Origin: an uncultured Catenibacillus sp.
GTDB taxonomy: Bacteria > Bacillota > Clostridia > Lachnospirales > Lachnospiraceae
Direction of reading: 5' to 3'
Assembly (NCBI GenBank): GCA_934339005.1
Contig: CAKRHR010000007.1
Location: 28,178-92,177 of the forward strand
Length of the DNA: 64,000 bases
In this document: piece by piece, positions 27,390 to 36,014 of the stretch
Layout: every line of letters begins with the position of its first letter
Position numbering within the stretch: the stretch's first letter is position 1
The notes under the pieces: generated by a model
Seen by the model: the letters and a program-made list of their open reading frames with translations, nothing else
The model's database searches: none
Told to the model about the DNA's origin: nothing
Translations under genes and position numbers: made by a program

Positions 27390-27703
27390 ATTGCTTCACT
27401 CCTTATAATGTATGATTTGCAGGGATTCACCCTCCTAACATCCGTCAGGATTTCCCCTTTCATTGTTTAAATTTATATCTTTTTTGTTTTACCTTCGTGT
27501 CGATACGATTACTGATTTTCATTTTTCTCTTTCTCATAGGCAACATCAGTATAGCAAAAAACGAAACAGCCCAGCACCCTTATAAGAATCCTGTTCTGTT
27601 CCGTTTTTTGACTTGTTTTTATTTAGTTTTTGAATATGCTCTGATGGTTCACTTATTTACCGTATAATTTTTGACTTTTGAGCAAATGCACACATTAACA
27701 ACA
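27390..27703. promoter_or_regulatory. Upstream region of the first CGD operon
   Basis: The 314-bp gap holds the terminator of the AraC-GH39 gene at 27555-27610 and, closer to the CGD operon, an AT-rich region where its promoter should be. No clear -35/-10 pair or palindrome was found; an AraC-type site is likely but not visible by eye. Confidence 0.4.
27555..27610 (-). terminator. Terminator of the AraC-GH39 gene
   Basis: CAAAAAACGaAACAG pairs with CTGTTcCGTTTTTTG around a loop of about 25 nt. A and T tracts lie at both ends, so it could work on both strands. It lies about 95 bp after the AraC-GH39 stop. Confidence 0.7.
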
Positions 27704-30142
27704 CTACCGTTCCATAGGTTCTATCCAAACACCCGCAAATTCATCAGGTTCAAGATGAATGTCAAAATTTAACCTGCCATCCTTTACCTGCTGTTTTTGT
27801 ACAATGCGCCGTGGTACACATATATTACGCAAATATTGAATATCTGGATGTGTCATATATTTTTCAAAACCCATTTCTTTCCACACATCCAACACACTGC
27901 CCTGCTGCTGGTTCACTCTCATAATTTTAATCCTGTAAGGACCATCCGCAAGTCCGGTAAGTATGACTGACAGTTTCATTGTCTGATAATTTTCAAAATA
28001 ATGCTCCAGTTCTTCTTTTTTGATACAGTCTTCATCCGTAAAATAATATTTATAGTCTAATTTTTGCACATTATGACATATCATCTTATAACTGTGGCTG
28101 TTATCTGTTGTCAACATGTATTGTTTGTTCTGGGCAACAATGTTTCCATATAATTCATTCAGAAATTGCAGGGCATAACCCGATGGTTTGACAATTCCAT
28201 CTTTAGACAAAAGACCTGTACCTCCATGAAGCAATTCATTGGAATCATAATATTCCGTCACATAATCGCTGCCAATAAAATACGCAGATGTCTGAATATA
28301 TGGATAACATTCTATCTGATTTTTAATCATCCAACAGGCTTTATAACAACTGTCATTCATATAATTTCTGTCTGAAACTGTCATATTCCACTCGGTAAAA
28401 TAGACCGGCACTTTCGCCATACCTTTTTCATCCAGCATCTTTCGTAGATTTTGCGCACATTTTTTCATATGTGCTATATCTGTACTTTTTCTGAAATTCA
28501 CATCGCTGATTTCTTTTTCCGGTTCATAGGCATAATAAAGCGCAGATACAAAATCGGGTGTACATTTTTGCTTCGCCCACTGGGATAAAAATTGCTGCAT
28601 GGATAATTTAGAATAATCAAATTTTAACCCGCATCCACCAAATTGCAGACAAGTGTTGTATGACTGTATGATATGCTTTGTCGTTTCAAATATTTTAAAA
28701 TATTCATTCATGGCATTTGAATCGCCCCATTTAGTTTCCGGAAACCACAACTCCATGCGCCATGTATTAAGCAGATTGCCATAACGATATTTCAAATTTT
28801 CCATCAGGGCATCACAAATTTTTGTCCAGTCTTTGATAAAAAGCGTCTGTTCCCGATGGGAATCACTATCTGCGATTTCGTTTAAAGGCTTTTTCAGATC
28901 CCTCATTAATCTTCGCGGTTTCGCGCCAAGTTCAATATGTGCCTTTAACTTATGTTCCGCCAGGAAATCCAACACCTGATTCAATCGCGAGAAGTTATAT
29001 GTGCCTTTTTCTGAATGAATATCCAACATCATCTCCGGTGAAAAAATATTCCAGAACCGCACATAGGTGATGTGCATCTGTTTTTGCAACAATAATACGT
29101 GTTCCTGCACTTCGGATTTTAATAAATCCGCCGCCATACCAATATTAACCGTATCACACAAAACCTCGCCATAAAGTTGTTGATCTGCCTGCCGCACGTC
29201 TGCTCGACAAATCACTTCGACGTCTTTATCTGATTTTGGAATTTCATTTTCTGCTGTCATATTTTCCAGAAAATAATCCGACATTCTTTTAACCAACTTC
29301 ATATCTGTGGCTTCAGAACTTTTCTCTTTATCAGTTTTTAAATTTTTCCTGTATTCAGACGGTGTACATCCATAAAATGCTTTAAAGGTTTTATTAAATG
29401 CTTTTGAATTTGAAAATCCATTTGTATAAACAATTTTTGTTACCGGAATGTCTGTATACAATAAATCCTCCACGGCATGCTGCATACGCACATTTGTCAG
29501 ATATTCAAGAAATGTCATGCCATAGGTTTTCCTGAAAAACCGCGCCAGATAGCTTGTGGATAAATACAGATGCTCTGCCAGATCCTTCAGGCTGATTGGC
29601 TGGTCATAATTAGTGCGGATGTAGTTATTAATATGATAAATCCGGTTATCGGTACTGTTCTGTTTCTTAGAAAGCTTATCGTCAGGCGTTTCAAGGAAAT
29701 TTTCTGCCAGACAGTGTAAAATCTGATATCCGAGGGCAATATATTCAAAATTCTTCTCTTTATCGTAGATTTGTAAATAGTAATTCAGGAAATCTTTGAT
29801 TCTGCAGCGAAGTTCATCATACTTTTGCTCTGAAAATTTCTCAGATACATCTTCTGCTAAATACATTTTTGCAGATATATCTGCAATCAACACATAAGAA
29901 AATGTAATCTGCGCAAACAAACTGTTTGCTGAGGTTTTAATCTCATGCCAGCAGTTTGGATTAATCACACGAATATCTTCTTTTTGCAAATACGATACGC
30001 CGGAATCTGCCGTCACCGTAACAGTTCCCTGCATGACAAAAATCAGTTCCAACTCCTGATGGAAATGCCCAGCTATGTAATTGTCATTTTTGATTTCTAC
30101 AGAAATTCGATTTCTCTTTGTATACAAACGTTCAAGTTCCAT
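27704..30142 (-). CDS. AraC-family regulator fused to a GH39-like domain
   Basis: An 812-residue regulator with three parts. An N-terminal cupin (HFHQELELIFVMQGTV) covers residues about 25-110. A double AraC helix-turn-helix lies at about 165-265 (SLKDLAEHLYLSTSYLARFFRK then VTKIVYTNGFSNSKAFNKTFK). A C-terminal glycoside hydrolase 39-like barrel covers about 310-800. The barrel keeps the nucleophile-like YFTEWNM. The acid/base region reads ELWFPETKWG where active GH39 enzymes have WNEP, so catalysis is probably lost and the domain likely senses a glycoside. It lies upstream of the first CGD operon in the same direction, which fits local activation by a sugar ligand. Confidence 0.87.
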   Translation of the reverse strand: MELERLYTKRNRISVEIKNDNYIAGHFHQELELIFVMQGTVTVTADSGVSYLQKEDIRVINPNCWHEIKTSANSLFAQITFSYVLIADISAKMYLAEDVSEKFSEQKYDELRCRIKDFLNYYLQIYDKEKNFEYIALGYQILHCLAENFLETPDDKLSKKQNSTDNRIYHINNYIRTNYDQPISLKDLAEHLYLSTSYLARFFRKTYGMTFLEYLTNVRMQHAVEDLLYTDIPVTKIVYTNGFSNSKAFNKTFKAFYGCTPSEYRKNLKTDKEKSSEATDMKLVKRMSDYFLENMTAENEIPKSDKDVEVICRADVRQADQQLYGEVLCDTVNIGMAADLLKSEVQEHVLLLQKQMHITYVRFWNIFSPEMMLDIHSEKGTYNFSRLNQVLDFLAEHKLKAHIELGAKPRRLMRDLKKPLNEIADSDSHREQTLFIKDWTKICDALMENLKYRYGNLLNTWRMELWFPETKWGDSNAMNEYFKIFETTKHIIQSYNTCLQFGGCGLKFDYSKLSMQQFLSQWAKQKCTPDFVSALYYAYEPEKEISDVNFRKSTDIAHMKKCAQNLRKMLDEKGMAKVPVYFTEWNMTVSDRNYMNDSCYKACWMIKNQIECYPYIQTSAYFIGSDYVTEYYDSNELLHGGTGLLSKDGIVKPSGYALQFLNELYGNIVAQNKQYMLTTDNSHSYKMICHNVQKLDYKYYFTDEDCIKKEELEHYFENYQTMKLSVILTGLADGPYRIKIMRVNQQQGSVLDVWKEMGFEKYMTHPDIQYLRNICVPRRIVQKQQVKDGRLNFDIHLEPDEFAGVWIEPMER

Positions 30143-30183
30143 GAGTACTCATCCTTTTGGTGGTTTGTTTTGTATAATATAAT

Positions 30184-30738
30184 TTACTGCATTAGTGAAA
30201 GAATTCTTTGTTCACTCCACAAATCATTTGGGAAAATAGATATATCATTCTTATGTTTTCTGATGATTCTTGTCGGTTCTATTGTATTATCATAAACATG
30301 GAGAATATCACAAATTAATAGTAATTCTTTAATGTTTGCAAGAGATTTTTCATATCTGGATATTATTTTATTTTTTTCAACATTATGTCCACCTTGAGCA
30401 ACTCGTGCCTCAACTCTTGCCACATTTATATAAGAATCAACAGTTAAAACAAAAATGCATTTAATAAAATAACCTTCCTTCTTCGCTTTCCTTAAAATTT
30501 CAAGCTTGTATTCAGAAGACAAAACTGTTTCAAACGTAAAATCTCTTTTTTCTGAAATTGCTAAATATCTCTTTTTATCTACAAAACTTGCTGCTTTTTC
30601 GTTATTCATTCCTGTCGATGCAACAACATCATCTGCATTTGTATATTCGCCTATTTTTTCAAAGTATTGTGTGATTGTGCTTTTGCCTGAACCATTTGGT
30701 CCAGCCAATACTAATATCATCGGTTTTTTAGTTGACAT
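30184..30738 (-). CDS. Zeta-toxin-family P-loop protein
   Basis: A 184-residue kinase-like protein from the ATG at 30738, preceded by GGAGAAAGAAAG. It carries the P-loop LAGPNGSGKST near residue 13 and the zeta-type segment KRDFTFETVLSS near residue 70. Zeta toxins phosphorylate UDP-N-acetylglucosamine and block peptidoglycan synthesis; other members act differently. The start overlaps the end of the small upstream gene by 11 bp, the usual arrangement for toxin-antitoxin pairs. The base composition is very AT-rich, as in the rest of this island. Confidence 0.78.
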   Translation of the reverse strand: MSTKKPMILVLAGPNGSGKSTITQYFEKIGEYTNADDVVASTGMNNEKAASFVDKKRYLAISEKRDFTFETVLSSEYKLEILRKAKKEGYFIKCIFVLTVDSYINVARVEARVAQGGHNVEKNKIISRYEKSLANIKELLLICDILHVYDNTIEPTRIIRKHKNDISIFPNDLWSEQRILSLMQ

Positions 30739-30973
30739 ACTTTCTTTCTCCATCAGCAAGTTCAACATATGCTCTCTTAGATATAACATCATACTTTGCT
30801 ATCGGTTTTTTACAAAACTTTGCTTTAGACAATGCAGAACGTACAGCCTCCGTTGCTCTATTATCCATCTCTGCATCACTTTGGCTTATTATTTTATTTT
30901 TGACTAAATTATCATCCTTTGTGACAATTTTTACAGAAAATTTTCCAACTTTTTTTTCAAGTGCTGCCATCAT
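30728..30973 (-). CDS. Probable antitoxin partner of the zeta-like toxin
   Basis: An 81-residue, Lys-rich protein from the ATG pair at 30973-30968 (AAAGGAAAG upstream). It has no recognised DNA-binding motif and does not look like the classical epsilon antitoxin. It ends in AYVELADGERKYVN, and its last codons overlap the start of the toxin gene. The role is inferred from size, position and overlap. Confidence 0.5.
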   Translation of the reverse strand: MMAALEKKVGKFSVKIVTKDDNLVKNKIISQSDAEMDNRATEAVRSALSKAKFCKKPIAKYDVISKRAYVELADGERKYVN

Positions 30974-31030
30974 TATCTTTCCTTTCATTTATAATTATAT
31001 AAACCAGTTATATTTTCACTTACTCTTTTT

Positions 31031-31060
31031 ATTATAAGATACTCTCAAAAATCTTTTCAA
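31031..31060 (-). promoter_or_regulatory. Promoter of the zeta-like toxin-antitoxin pair
   Basis: On the minus strand TTGAAA (31060-31055) and TATAAT (31036-31031) are 18 bp apart, about 60 nt before the antitoxin start. Confidence 0.6.
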
Positions 31061-31180
31061 TCATATCTCCACCGACAAATACCATATTCTTACGACAACT
31101 TATTGATTTTCATGTCATATAATAAAGTACTTTGTCATTTATGCTAAAATAGATTTACCAAGTGCATAACTACGTTTTAT

Positions 31181-31531
31181 CTACCTTTCTACTACAACAT
31201 CTCCCCATGCAGCAATAGCATATGCCAATGCCAGTTTCTTATGTTCTTTATTCATTGCATTTTTCAAAAATATTTCTACTTTTTCTGATGCATAAAGTCC
31301 TAATGTTTCATATGCAGTAACACGAACTAATTCTTTTCGGTCTTTCGCTAATCACATTAACACCCTTGTTGTTACTGGATATTCCTGAAATAGACACTCT
31401 GCAGTTTCCACTCTTACCACCCAGCTTTTATCATTCGCCCATCCAATAACACGCTTTATTTGCTCTTTTGATAATTCATCCATCTCTTGATATTTATATA
31501 GGATATCTAGTTTTTCATCCTCCGATAGCAT
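31181..31531 (-). pseudogene. HEAT-repeat protein interrupted by an in-frame TGA
   Basis: From the ATG at 31531 (AGAAGGTGAAATA ahead) the frame encodes a HEAT-like repeat (RVIGWANDKSWVVRVETAECL) up to a TGA at 31354-31352. The same frame continues directly with LAKDRKELVRVTAYETLGLY, a second repeat, and ends at a TAG at 31183-31181. A single nonsense mutation therefore seems to split a roughly 116-residue protein. It follows the 199-residue gene and the Rhs toxin gene. HEAT-type proteins are known as immunity proteins for polymorphic toxins, so it may be a decayed immunity gene. Confidence 0.65.
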
Positions 31532-31627
31532 TATTTCACCTTCTAACCAAATACATTGTTTTTTCTCATTTTTAATTGTACTGTTTCTTTTCTTTCTTAA
31601 CAGATCCCATACTGACAATAAGATTGT

Positions 31628-32227
31628 TTAAGAGAGCATAACCTCGATAAAACGCGATGTTCTCAATATACTTCTGTCTTGTATTTTCATTTGTAACATT
31701 CCTGTGATTTCACAGATCTTTTTTTCCCAGCTTTTCAATTCTAATTTTAACTCTTGAACATCATAAGATTGTGCAGAAAAATAAAATTCAAGATCTCGAT
31801 CTTGATTCATAGAACAAATAAATTTTGCCAAGTTGTGTCGAATTAATTTTGCCTCCGAGATATTCCAATCCATTGTTTTGAAATTTATGTTACCTCGATT
31901 ACTTAATAAAATATACTGTATGCTAATACTATCCATTTGCAATAACGGTAATAAGTCCACATTTGTATCAATTCTATTCATAAACTTAAAAAACATTCCA
32001 CCATATTTCTTGTTACAGTGAATTTCTACATCTTCTCTCTGAAGGAAACAATTTATAATTTGATTTGATTTGCCTAATGTGGCCACTCCAATAGGATACT
32101 TTATCACAATACCGTTCTTCATTTGCATCTGGTCAAACAAGTTGACCGCACATAACGCCGGAAAACGAACTTCATCATCAGCAGAAGAATCAATACTGTA
32201 TGTGTACCGCAACACCGTATTTCTCAT
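31628..32227 (-). CDS. Hypothetical protein downstream of the Rhs gene, possible immunity protein
   Basis: A 199-residue soluble protein with no recognised family. It starts with a good site (GGGGAGGCATAGAAC) and has no signal peptide or membrane helix. Charged and aromatic residues are spread along its length (for example NISEAKLIRHNLAKFICSMN). The gene lies downstream of the Rhs toxin and upstream of a HEAT-repeat pseudogene, the usual place for immunity genes. Immunity is inferred from position alone. Confidence 0.5.
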   Translation of the reverse strand: MRNTVLRYTYSIDSSADDEVRFPALCAVNLFDQMQMKNGIVIKYPIGVATLGKSNQIINCFLQREDVEIHCNKKYGGMFFKFMNRIDTNVDLLPLLQMDSISIQYILLSNRGNINFKTMDWNISEAKLIRHNLAKFICSMNQDRDLEFYFSAQSYDVQELKLELKSWEKKICEITGMLQMKIQDRSILRTSRFIEVMLS

Positions 32228-32689
32228 GTTCTATGCCTCCCCATATAGTCAAGTCTTTTTTCCTTTAAAATAAAGGATTTTTTAATGTATCATCAATAAA
32301 TATCTCAGAAGAATGAGCCATAAGAATGGACATTTTTCTGTATCTGGGTACGAAAATAGTGGATTTTTGGTAGGGTACACGAAACAAAACGTCTTCTTTC
32401 TTCGTTCTACATGGTCTTGTGTGTACCCATCCATCTACGGCAGCGAACCTCCCATGTCTACCAGGAACAGCAGACTTTCTCTGCGTCCTAACTTCTCTCA
32501 TCCCGCCTGTCCATAACCAAGGTGTCAAATCAGCTCCTTTGCAGGATCTGCCCTATGGAAAATATTCCTTCCGACTACTGGTTCATTCTTTGCTTGTTGT
32601 ATTACTGACTTCTGTCCTGTAGCAACACCTTCCGGTGGACGTTTTCCTGCTACATTCCGTTTGTACGTTACTTCCAACTCCTTATAACT
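32228..32689 (-). other. Gap after the Rhs gene with decayed coding remnants
   Basis: Directly after the Rhs stop, an open stretch on the minus strand (about 32523-32690) reads ELEVTYKRNVAGKRPP and later VVGRNIFHRADPAKELI before TGA. It has no proper start and was not recognised. Nearer 32375-32430, GGGTACAC and GTGTACCC form an inverted repeat with a 40-bp loop. A small hairpin followed by T6 on the plus strand lies at 32260-32284. Its GC content is higher than that of the neighbouring immunity-like genes, which suggests a different source. Confidence 0.4.
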
Positions 32690-35356
32690 TTAAGACAATG
32701 CATTTCTTACAGCATTTTTAATACCAATTATACCACCGTAAATTTGTCTAACATATTTTGTGCGATGTTTTGAAATTCCTCCGGCAAGTGATCTCATGTG
32801 ATAATGCATTCCTTTTGTTGCACTTATATCTATTCTGAAATTTTTACCATGTCGCCAAACAGTTAGTTCACTATCTCCAAACATATAGTTATTTTTGCCA
32901 TAAACTACTTTTCTTTTAAATATATGTGTTTTTACTGTTATCGCACCTATTGTTCTTGATGCACCGAATCCTATTCCACCCCACATGAATCCATCACAGA
33001 AACCATTCACTGCAGATTTTCCAGCTTTTTTAACAGATTCCTTAAAGCTCTCACCATGTGATATAGAACGAACCGTTGAAACAGCAGCACTACTACCTGC
33101 AGAAATAGCCCCCGCAATAACAGCAGTTTTCGCTCCTGCAATTAATGCCGGAATTGCAGCTGCAGCTCCTCCTGTTACAACTGCAGCTGTTATTCCAACA
33201 GCAATTGCAGTTACACCAATAGCAATTTTAGCCCAATTAGGAAGTGACCAATTACCATTATTATCAAAACGATTCACTGGATTATCTAAACAATACGCAA
33301 ATATATTATAACTCTGTAATTCTCCTTCTGCCCCAAGTTGTTCAACATCATCCGCACTGATCCATCTTCCAATTTCAGGATCGTAGTATCGGCTGCCAAC
33401 ATAGTACAGGCCTGTTTCATCATCCGCAATATAGCCTCTGTATCTCAGCGGGTTTCTATAACCTAATTCTGTGTTTCCATCGACTTTAAGCAGTTTTCCC
33501 CAGCTGTCATATGTATAGTTTACAACAAAGTTTCCACTGCCGTCAATCAGTCCGATGATATCTTTCTGTCCGTTGCGTACATAATAGTATTCAACGCCAT
33601 TATAGACCATGGATACAACTTCGCCGGCACTGTCATAAATAAACTGAGTTGTATAGATCACACTGCCATCCATCGTTTCGCATCGTTCACCTGTGAGCTT
33701 ATCTCCGGCAATTGTATATTTATGATTTTTGCCGCCTGCAAAGTCCAGTTTGCTAAGACGCATGCCGGATTCATCATAAGTAAATATCAGTGTATTGCTG
33801 CCATCGCCGCTGTTCATGGAAGCAAGGCGTTTTCCCTGTGTCCATTCCATGGACCATGCCCCATAAGTCAGCGGATTACCAATCGCATCATAGGTAACAG
33901 CCCTGCCATCAACAGATACCAGTTTATCACGCCATACATCATCATATGCATATACAACGGCTGTTTCAGGTGATACAGGTAATGCCGCTTCAGTTGTCAT
34001 GGCATAGGTGCATTTTTTCTGAATATTACCAGCTGCATCATAAAGATAGGTCACTGTCTTGCCCAGATGATGATTGTTTTCACGAATCAGGCGGTTAAGT
34101 TCATCATATACATAAGTCGTTATACCCTGATTGTCTGTGATACTTGTGATGTTGCCGTTGCCATCATAAGTATAAGCTATATGATGGCTTCCTGTGTCCA
34201 TAGATGCTACCTGTGATGACTGGCTGCCGTTTGTGCCTGCCATATAATGATATTTAGTCACAAATGGTGTACCTGTATTCCATGTTCTTGTATCAAGTCT
34301 GCCAAGCGCATCTGTCACTTTTGCGATACGGTTACCATTGCCTGTATATGCCGCAGTTGTCCTGATATATTCATTTTCATCTGAAGGATTGACCGTACGT
34401 CCTTCTGTCGGATTGCCATAAGCATCATAACTAAATGTATATTTGCAGTTTGCTGCACTGACGGAAGAAGTCACATTATGACGGCTGTCATAGGTATATT
34501 TAAAATTCCGGCCTTTGGCATCCACCAGTTTTGTCATATTGTTATTGCTGTCATATTCATAAGATTCAGCCTGTTTCGCTGCATCTTTGCTGCTCAGGAC
34601 ATTGCCTTTTTCATCATATGTAAAACTCTGTCCAAACTGCTCTTTAAAGAAAGACAGTCCATCAAAATAAGCTGCATTCGCGTTATGGCCATAGATCAGG
34701 CTGACACGGATGGTACTGTATGCCTTTTTAGCAACAACCGCATCACTTAAATACTGCCAGTCTGAAACTGCCGCACCGAAATTGCTGTTGAACGTATCCT
34801 GTGTGCCATCTGTATTGACAAATACCACTTCTGTACCAAAAGTATGTTCATCTTTGATAGGTACACAGTCTGCAGCACCCCATGCATTGACCACATAGAC
34901 ATCACCCGCTGCACCTGAGATATTTAAAGTCTGTGTCAGTTTCTTGATCTTACTGCCTTCACCTGTGATACGCAGGACTCTTGAATCCATCGGTCCATGT
35001 TTTGCAGATACAGACGGACCTGCAGAAAGCGATGTAAATGTTTTGATATAATCTGACAGAACACAGCCACTGTAGCGTGTACCGCTGTTCAGATAAGTAA
35101 TAAAATACCACACCTGTCCTGCAGCTGATGTAATGTGTTCCAAAATATCTACTTCCATATCCTGTGTCACAACCCCCAGCGCGCCATAACCTGTACCGGC
35201 ACCATTTCGGACATTTAAGATATCTGTGTTGACCATGCCGCGTTCAACATAAACTGCGGGCTTGGCAAGATTAAAGCTCTTGCCCGCGCCGCTGCCTCCG
35301 ATAACTACCGTATTGAGGTTTCGCTGGTGCTTTCTTCCCTCCAGACCCATGCGCAC
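32690..35356 (-). CDS. Rhs/YD-repeat polymorphic toxin fused to a VirD4 fragment
   Basis: The 888-residue frame starts with about 33 residues of a conjugative coupling protein (GRKHQRNLNTVVIGGSGAGK, with its Walker A) and then changes abruptly to an SH3-like domain (GMVNTDILNVRNGAGTGYGA). YD repeats run from about residue 230 to 650 (for example YTYDSRHNVTS). The RHS core ends in RYYDPEIGRWISADD and DNPVNRFDNNGNW near residue 695. The last 190 residues hold a Gly/Ala-rich hydrophobic stretch and an unrecognised C-terminal toxin-like domain. There is no signal peptide and no natural Rhs N-terminus, and the only starts (GTG 35356, ATG 35350) belong to the coupling gene. The gene is probably a rearranged, perhaps silent, toxin. 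Confidence 0.8.
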   Translation of the reverse strand: MRMGLEGRKHQRNLNTVVIGGSGAGKSFNLAKPAVYVERGMVNTDILNVRNGAGTGYGALGVVTQDMEVDILEHITSAAGQVWYFITYLNSGTRYSGCVLSDYIKTFTSLSAGPSVSAKHGPMDSRVLRITGEGSKIKKLTQTLNISGAAGDVYVVNAWGAADCVPIKDEHTFGTEVVFVNTDGTQDTFNSNFGAAVSDWQYLSDAVVAKKAYSTIRVSLIYGHNANAAYFDGLSFFKEQFGQSFTYDEKGNVLSSKDAAKQAESYEYDSNNNMTKLVDAKGRNFKYTYDSRHNVTSSVSAANCKYTFSYDAYGNPTEGRTVNPSDENEYIRTTAAYTGNGNRIAKVTDALGRLDTRTWNTGTPFVTKYHYMAGTNGSQSSQVASMDTGSHHIAYTYDGNGNITSITDNQGITTYVYDELNRLIRENNHHLGKTVTYLYDAAGNIQKKCTYAMTTEAALPVSPETAVVYAYDDVWRDKLVSVDGRAVTYDAIGNPLTYGAWSMEWTQGKRLASMNSGDGSNTLIFTYDESGMRLSKLDFAGGKNHKYTIAGDKLTGERCETMDGSVIYTTQFIYDSAGEVVSMVYNGVEYYYVRNGQKDIIGLIDGSGNFVVNYTYDSWGKLLKVDGNTELGYRNPLRYRGYIADDETGLYYVGSRYYDPEIGRWISADDVEQLGAEGELQSYNIFAYCLDNPVNRFDNNGNWSLPNWAKIAIGVTAIAVGITAAVVTGGAAAAIPALIAGAKTAVIAGAISAGSSAAVSTVRSISHGESFKESVKKAGKSAVNGFCDGFMWGGIGFGASRTIGAITVKTHIFKRKVVYGKNNYMFGDSELTVWRHGKNFRIDISATKGMHYHMRSLAGGISKHRTKYVRQIYGGIIGIKNAVRNALS

Positions 35357-35517
35357 ATTCTGCGTAAACAGCTTATTTTGCTCCAGCCTTTTGTCCCAGT
35401 ATTTCTCTGTCCATGGGTTCTGGCATCACCCCTCTTGGCAGAATCTTGTTCCTCACCCCTGCGGTAATTGCGTCGAGTGGAGAAATAGATGCCGATACCC
35501 ATTCTATATGCACACAA
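35260..35517 (-). pseudogene. Remnant of an ICE type IV coupling protein (VirD4/TraG)
   Basis: On the minus strand, one frame reads RMGIGIYFSTRRNYRRGEE and then DSAKRGDA, typical of the region just after the membrane anchor of ICE coupling proteins. After a frame change near 35425 the sequence continues as YWDKRLEQNKLFTQNVRMG and the Walker A segment. It then breaks off near 35257, where the Rhs gene begins. The membrane N-terminus and most of the ATPase are gone. The higher GC content is typical of conjugative elements. Confidence 0.72.
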
Positions 35518-35697
35518 AGCACAACATGAAAGGAGGGGCGTCGATGGCTTTTAACAGCACCTCATTCACGATGTCCGTGGAGCGCTGTTCTTTCAGAAGA
35601 TCATTTCTCATTTCATTGATGGTGTTGACCACAACGCCATGCTCGTATTTGTCCAGTGTGAGGACACGTTTTTCTTCTTTCCCATAACTTAGCGCTC
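35504..35697 (-). pseudogene. Remnant of a small ICE protein upstream of the coupling gene
   Basis: An open stretch reads KRVLTLDKYEHGVVVNTINE, then RNDLLKEQRSTDIVNEVLLK and AIDAP. This kind of small protein is commonly found just before the coupling gene in conjugative elements of Firmicutes. It lacks a normal start codon in frame. After AIDAP it runs into a hydrophobic PFMLCFV segment, which looks like the end of the coupling protein membrane anchor, so a deletion joined the two. Confidence 0.55.
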
Positions 35698-35760
35698 CTG
35701 TTCTTGGGATTTAGGTTGACGGTTCTGCTCCAACGCACGGTATAAAATGTCAATACCGAA

Positions 35761-35970
35761 TGTACAAAAAATATTATATAAAAATGTACAGTCTGTCTGT
35801 CTTAAATAATCTTTTAGCCTATATGATTTTCCTGATATTGGCACTACATATGCATGATGTAATATTCTATCCAAAAAATTTAAAATCATGGATACTAGAA
35901 GGGCAAGCATAAAAACTTATCGAAATTATGAGAAAAACTTATCGAAATTATAAGAAACATTTATCGTACA
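35761..35970 (-). mobile_element. 210-bp internally deleted IS21-family remnant
   Basis: The plus-strand ends are TGTACAAAAAATATT (35761-35775) and AACATTTATCGTACA (35956-35970), which match as inverted repeats at 12 of 15 positions. Next to the right end are two 22-bp direct repeats (35914-35935 and 35937-35958), the multiple terminal repeats usual for IS21-type elements. Inside, a minus-strand frame carries FLDRILHHAYVVPISGKSYR and LKDY, matching the C-terminus of the IstB ATPase. istA and most of istB are missing. No clear target duplication was seen. Confidence 0.65.
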
Positions 35971-35973
35971 CGC

Positions 35974-36014
35974 AAAAAACCGCAGACACGACGCTTTCCA
36001 TCATGCCTGCGGCT
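35974..36014 (-). terminator. Terminator of the L25 gene
   Basis: On the minus strand AGCCGCAG pairs with CTGCGGTT, followed by a run of six T. The outer edge is only 4 bp from the end of the IS21 remnant. Confidence 0.85.

Noticed and set aside
32265..32528. An 87-codon minus-strand frame downstream of the Rhs gene
   Set aside because: Unusual Arg/Trp-rich composition, no ribosome site and no family; treated as part of a decayed region.
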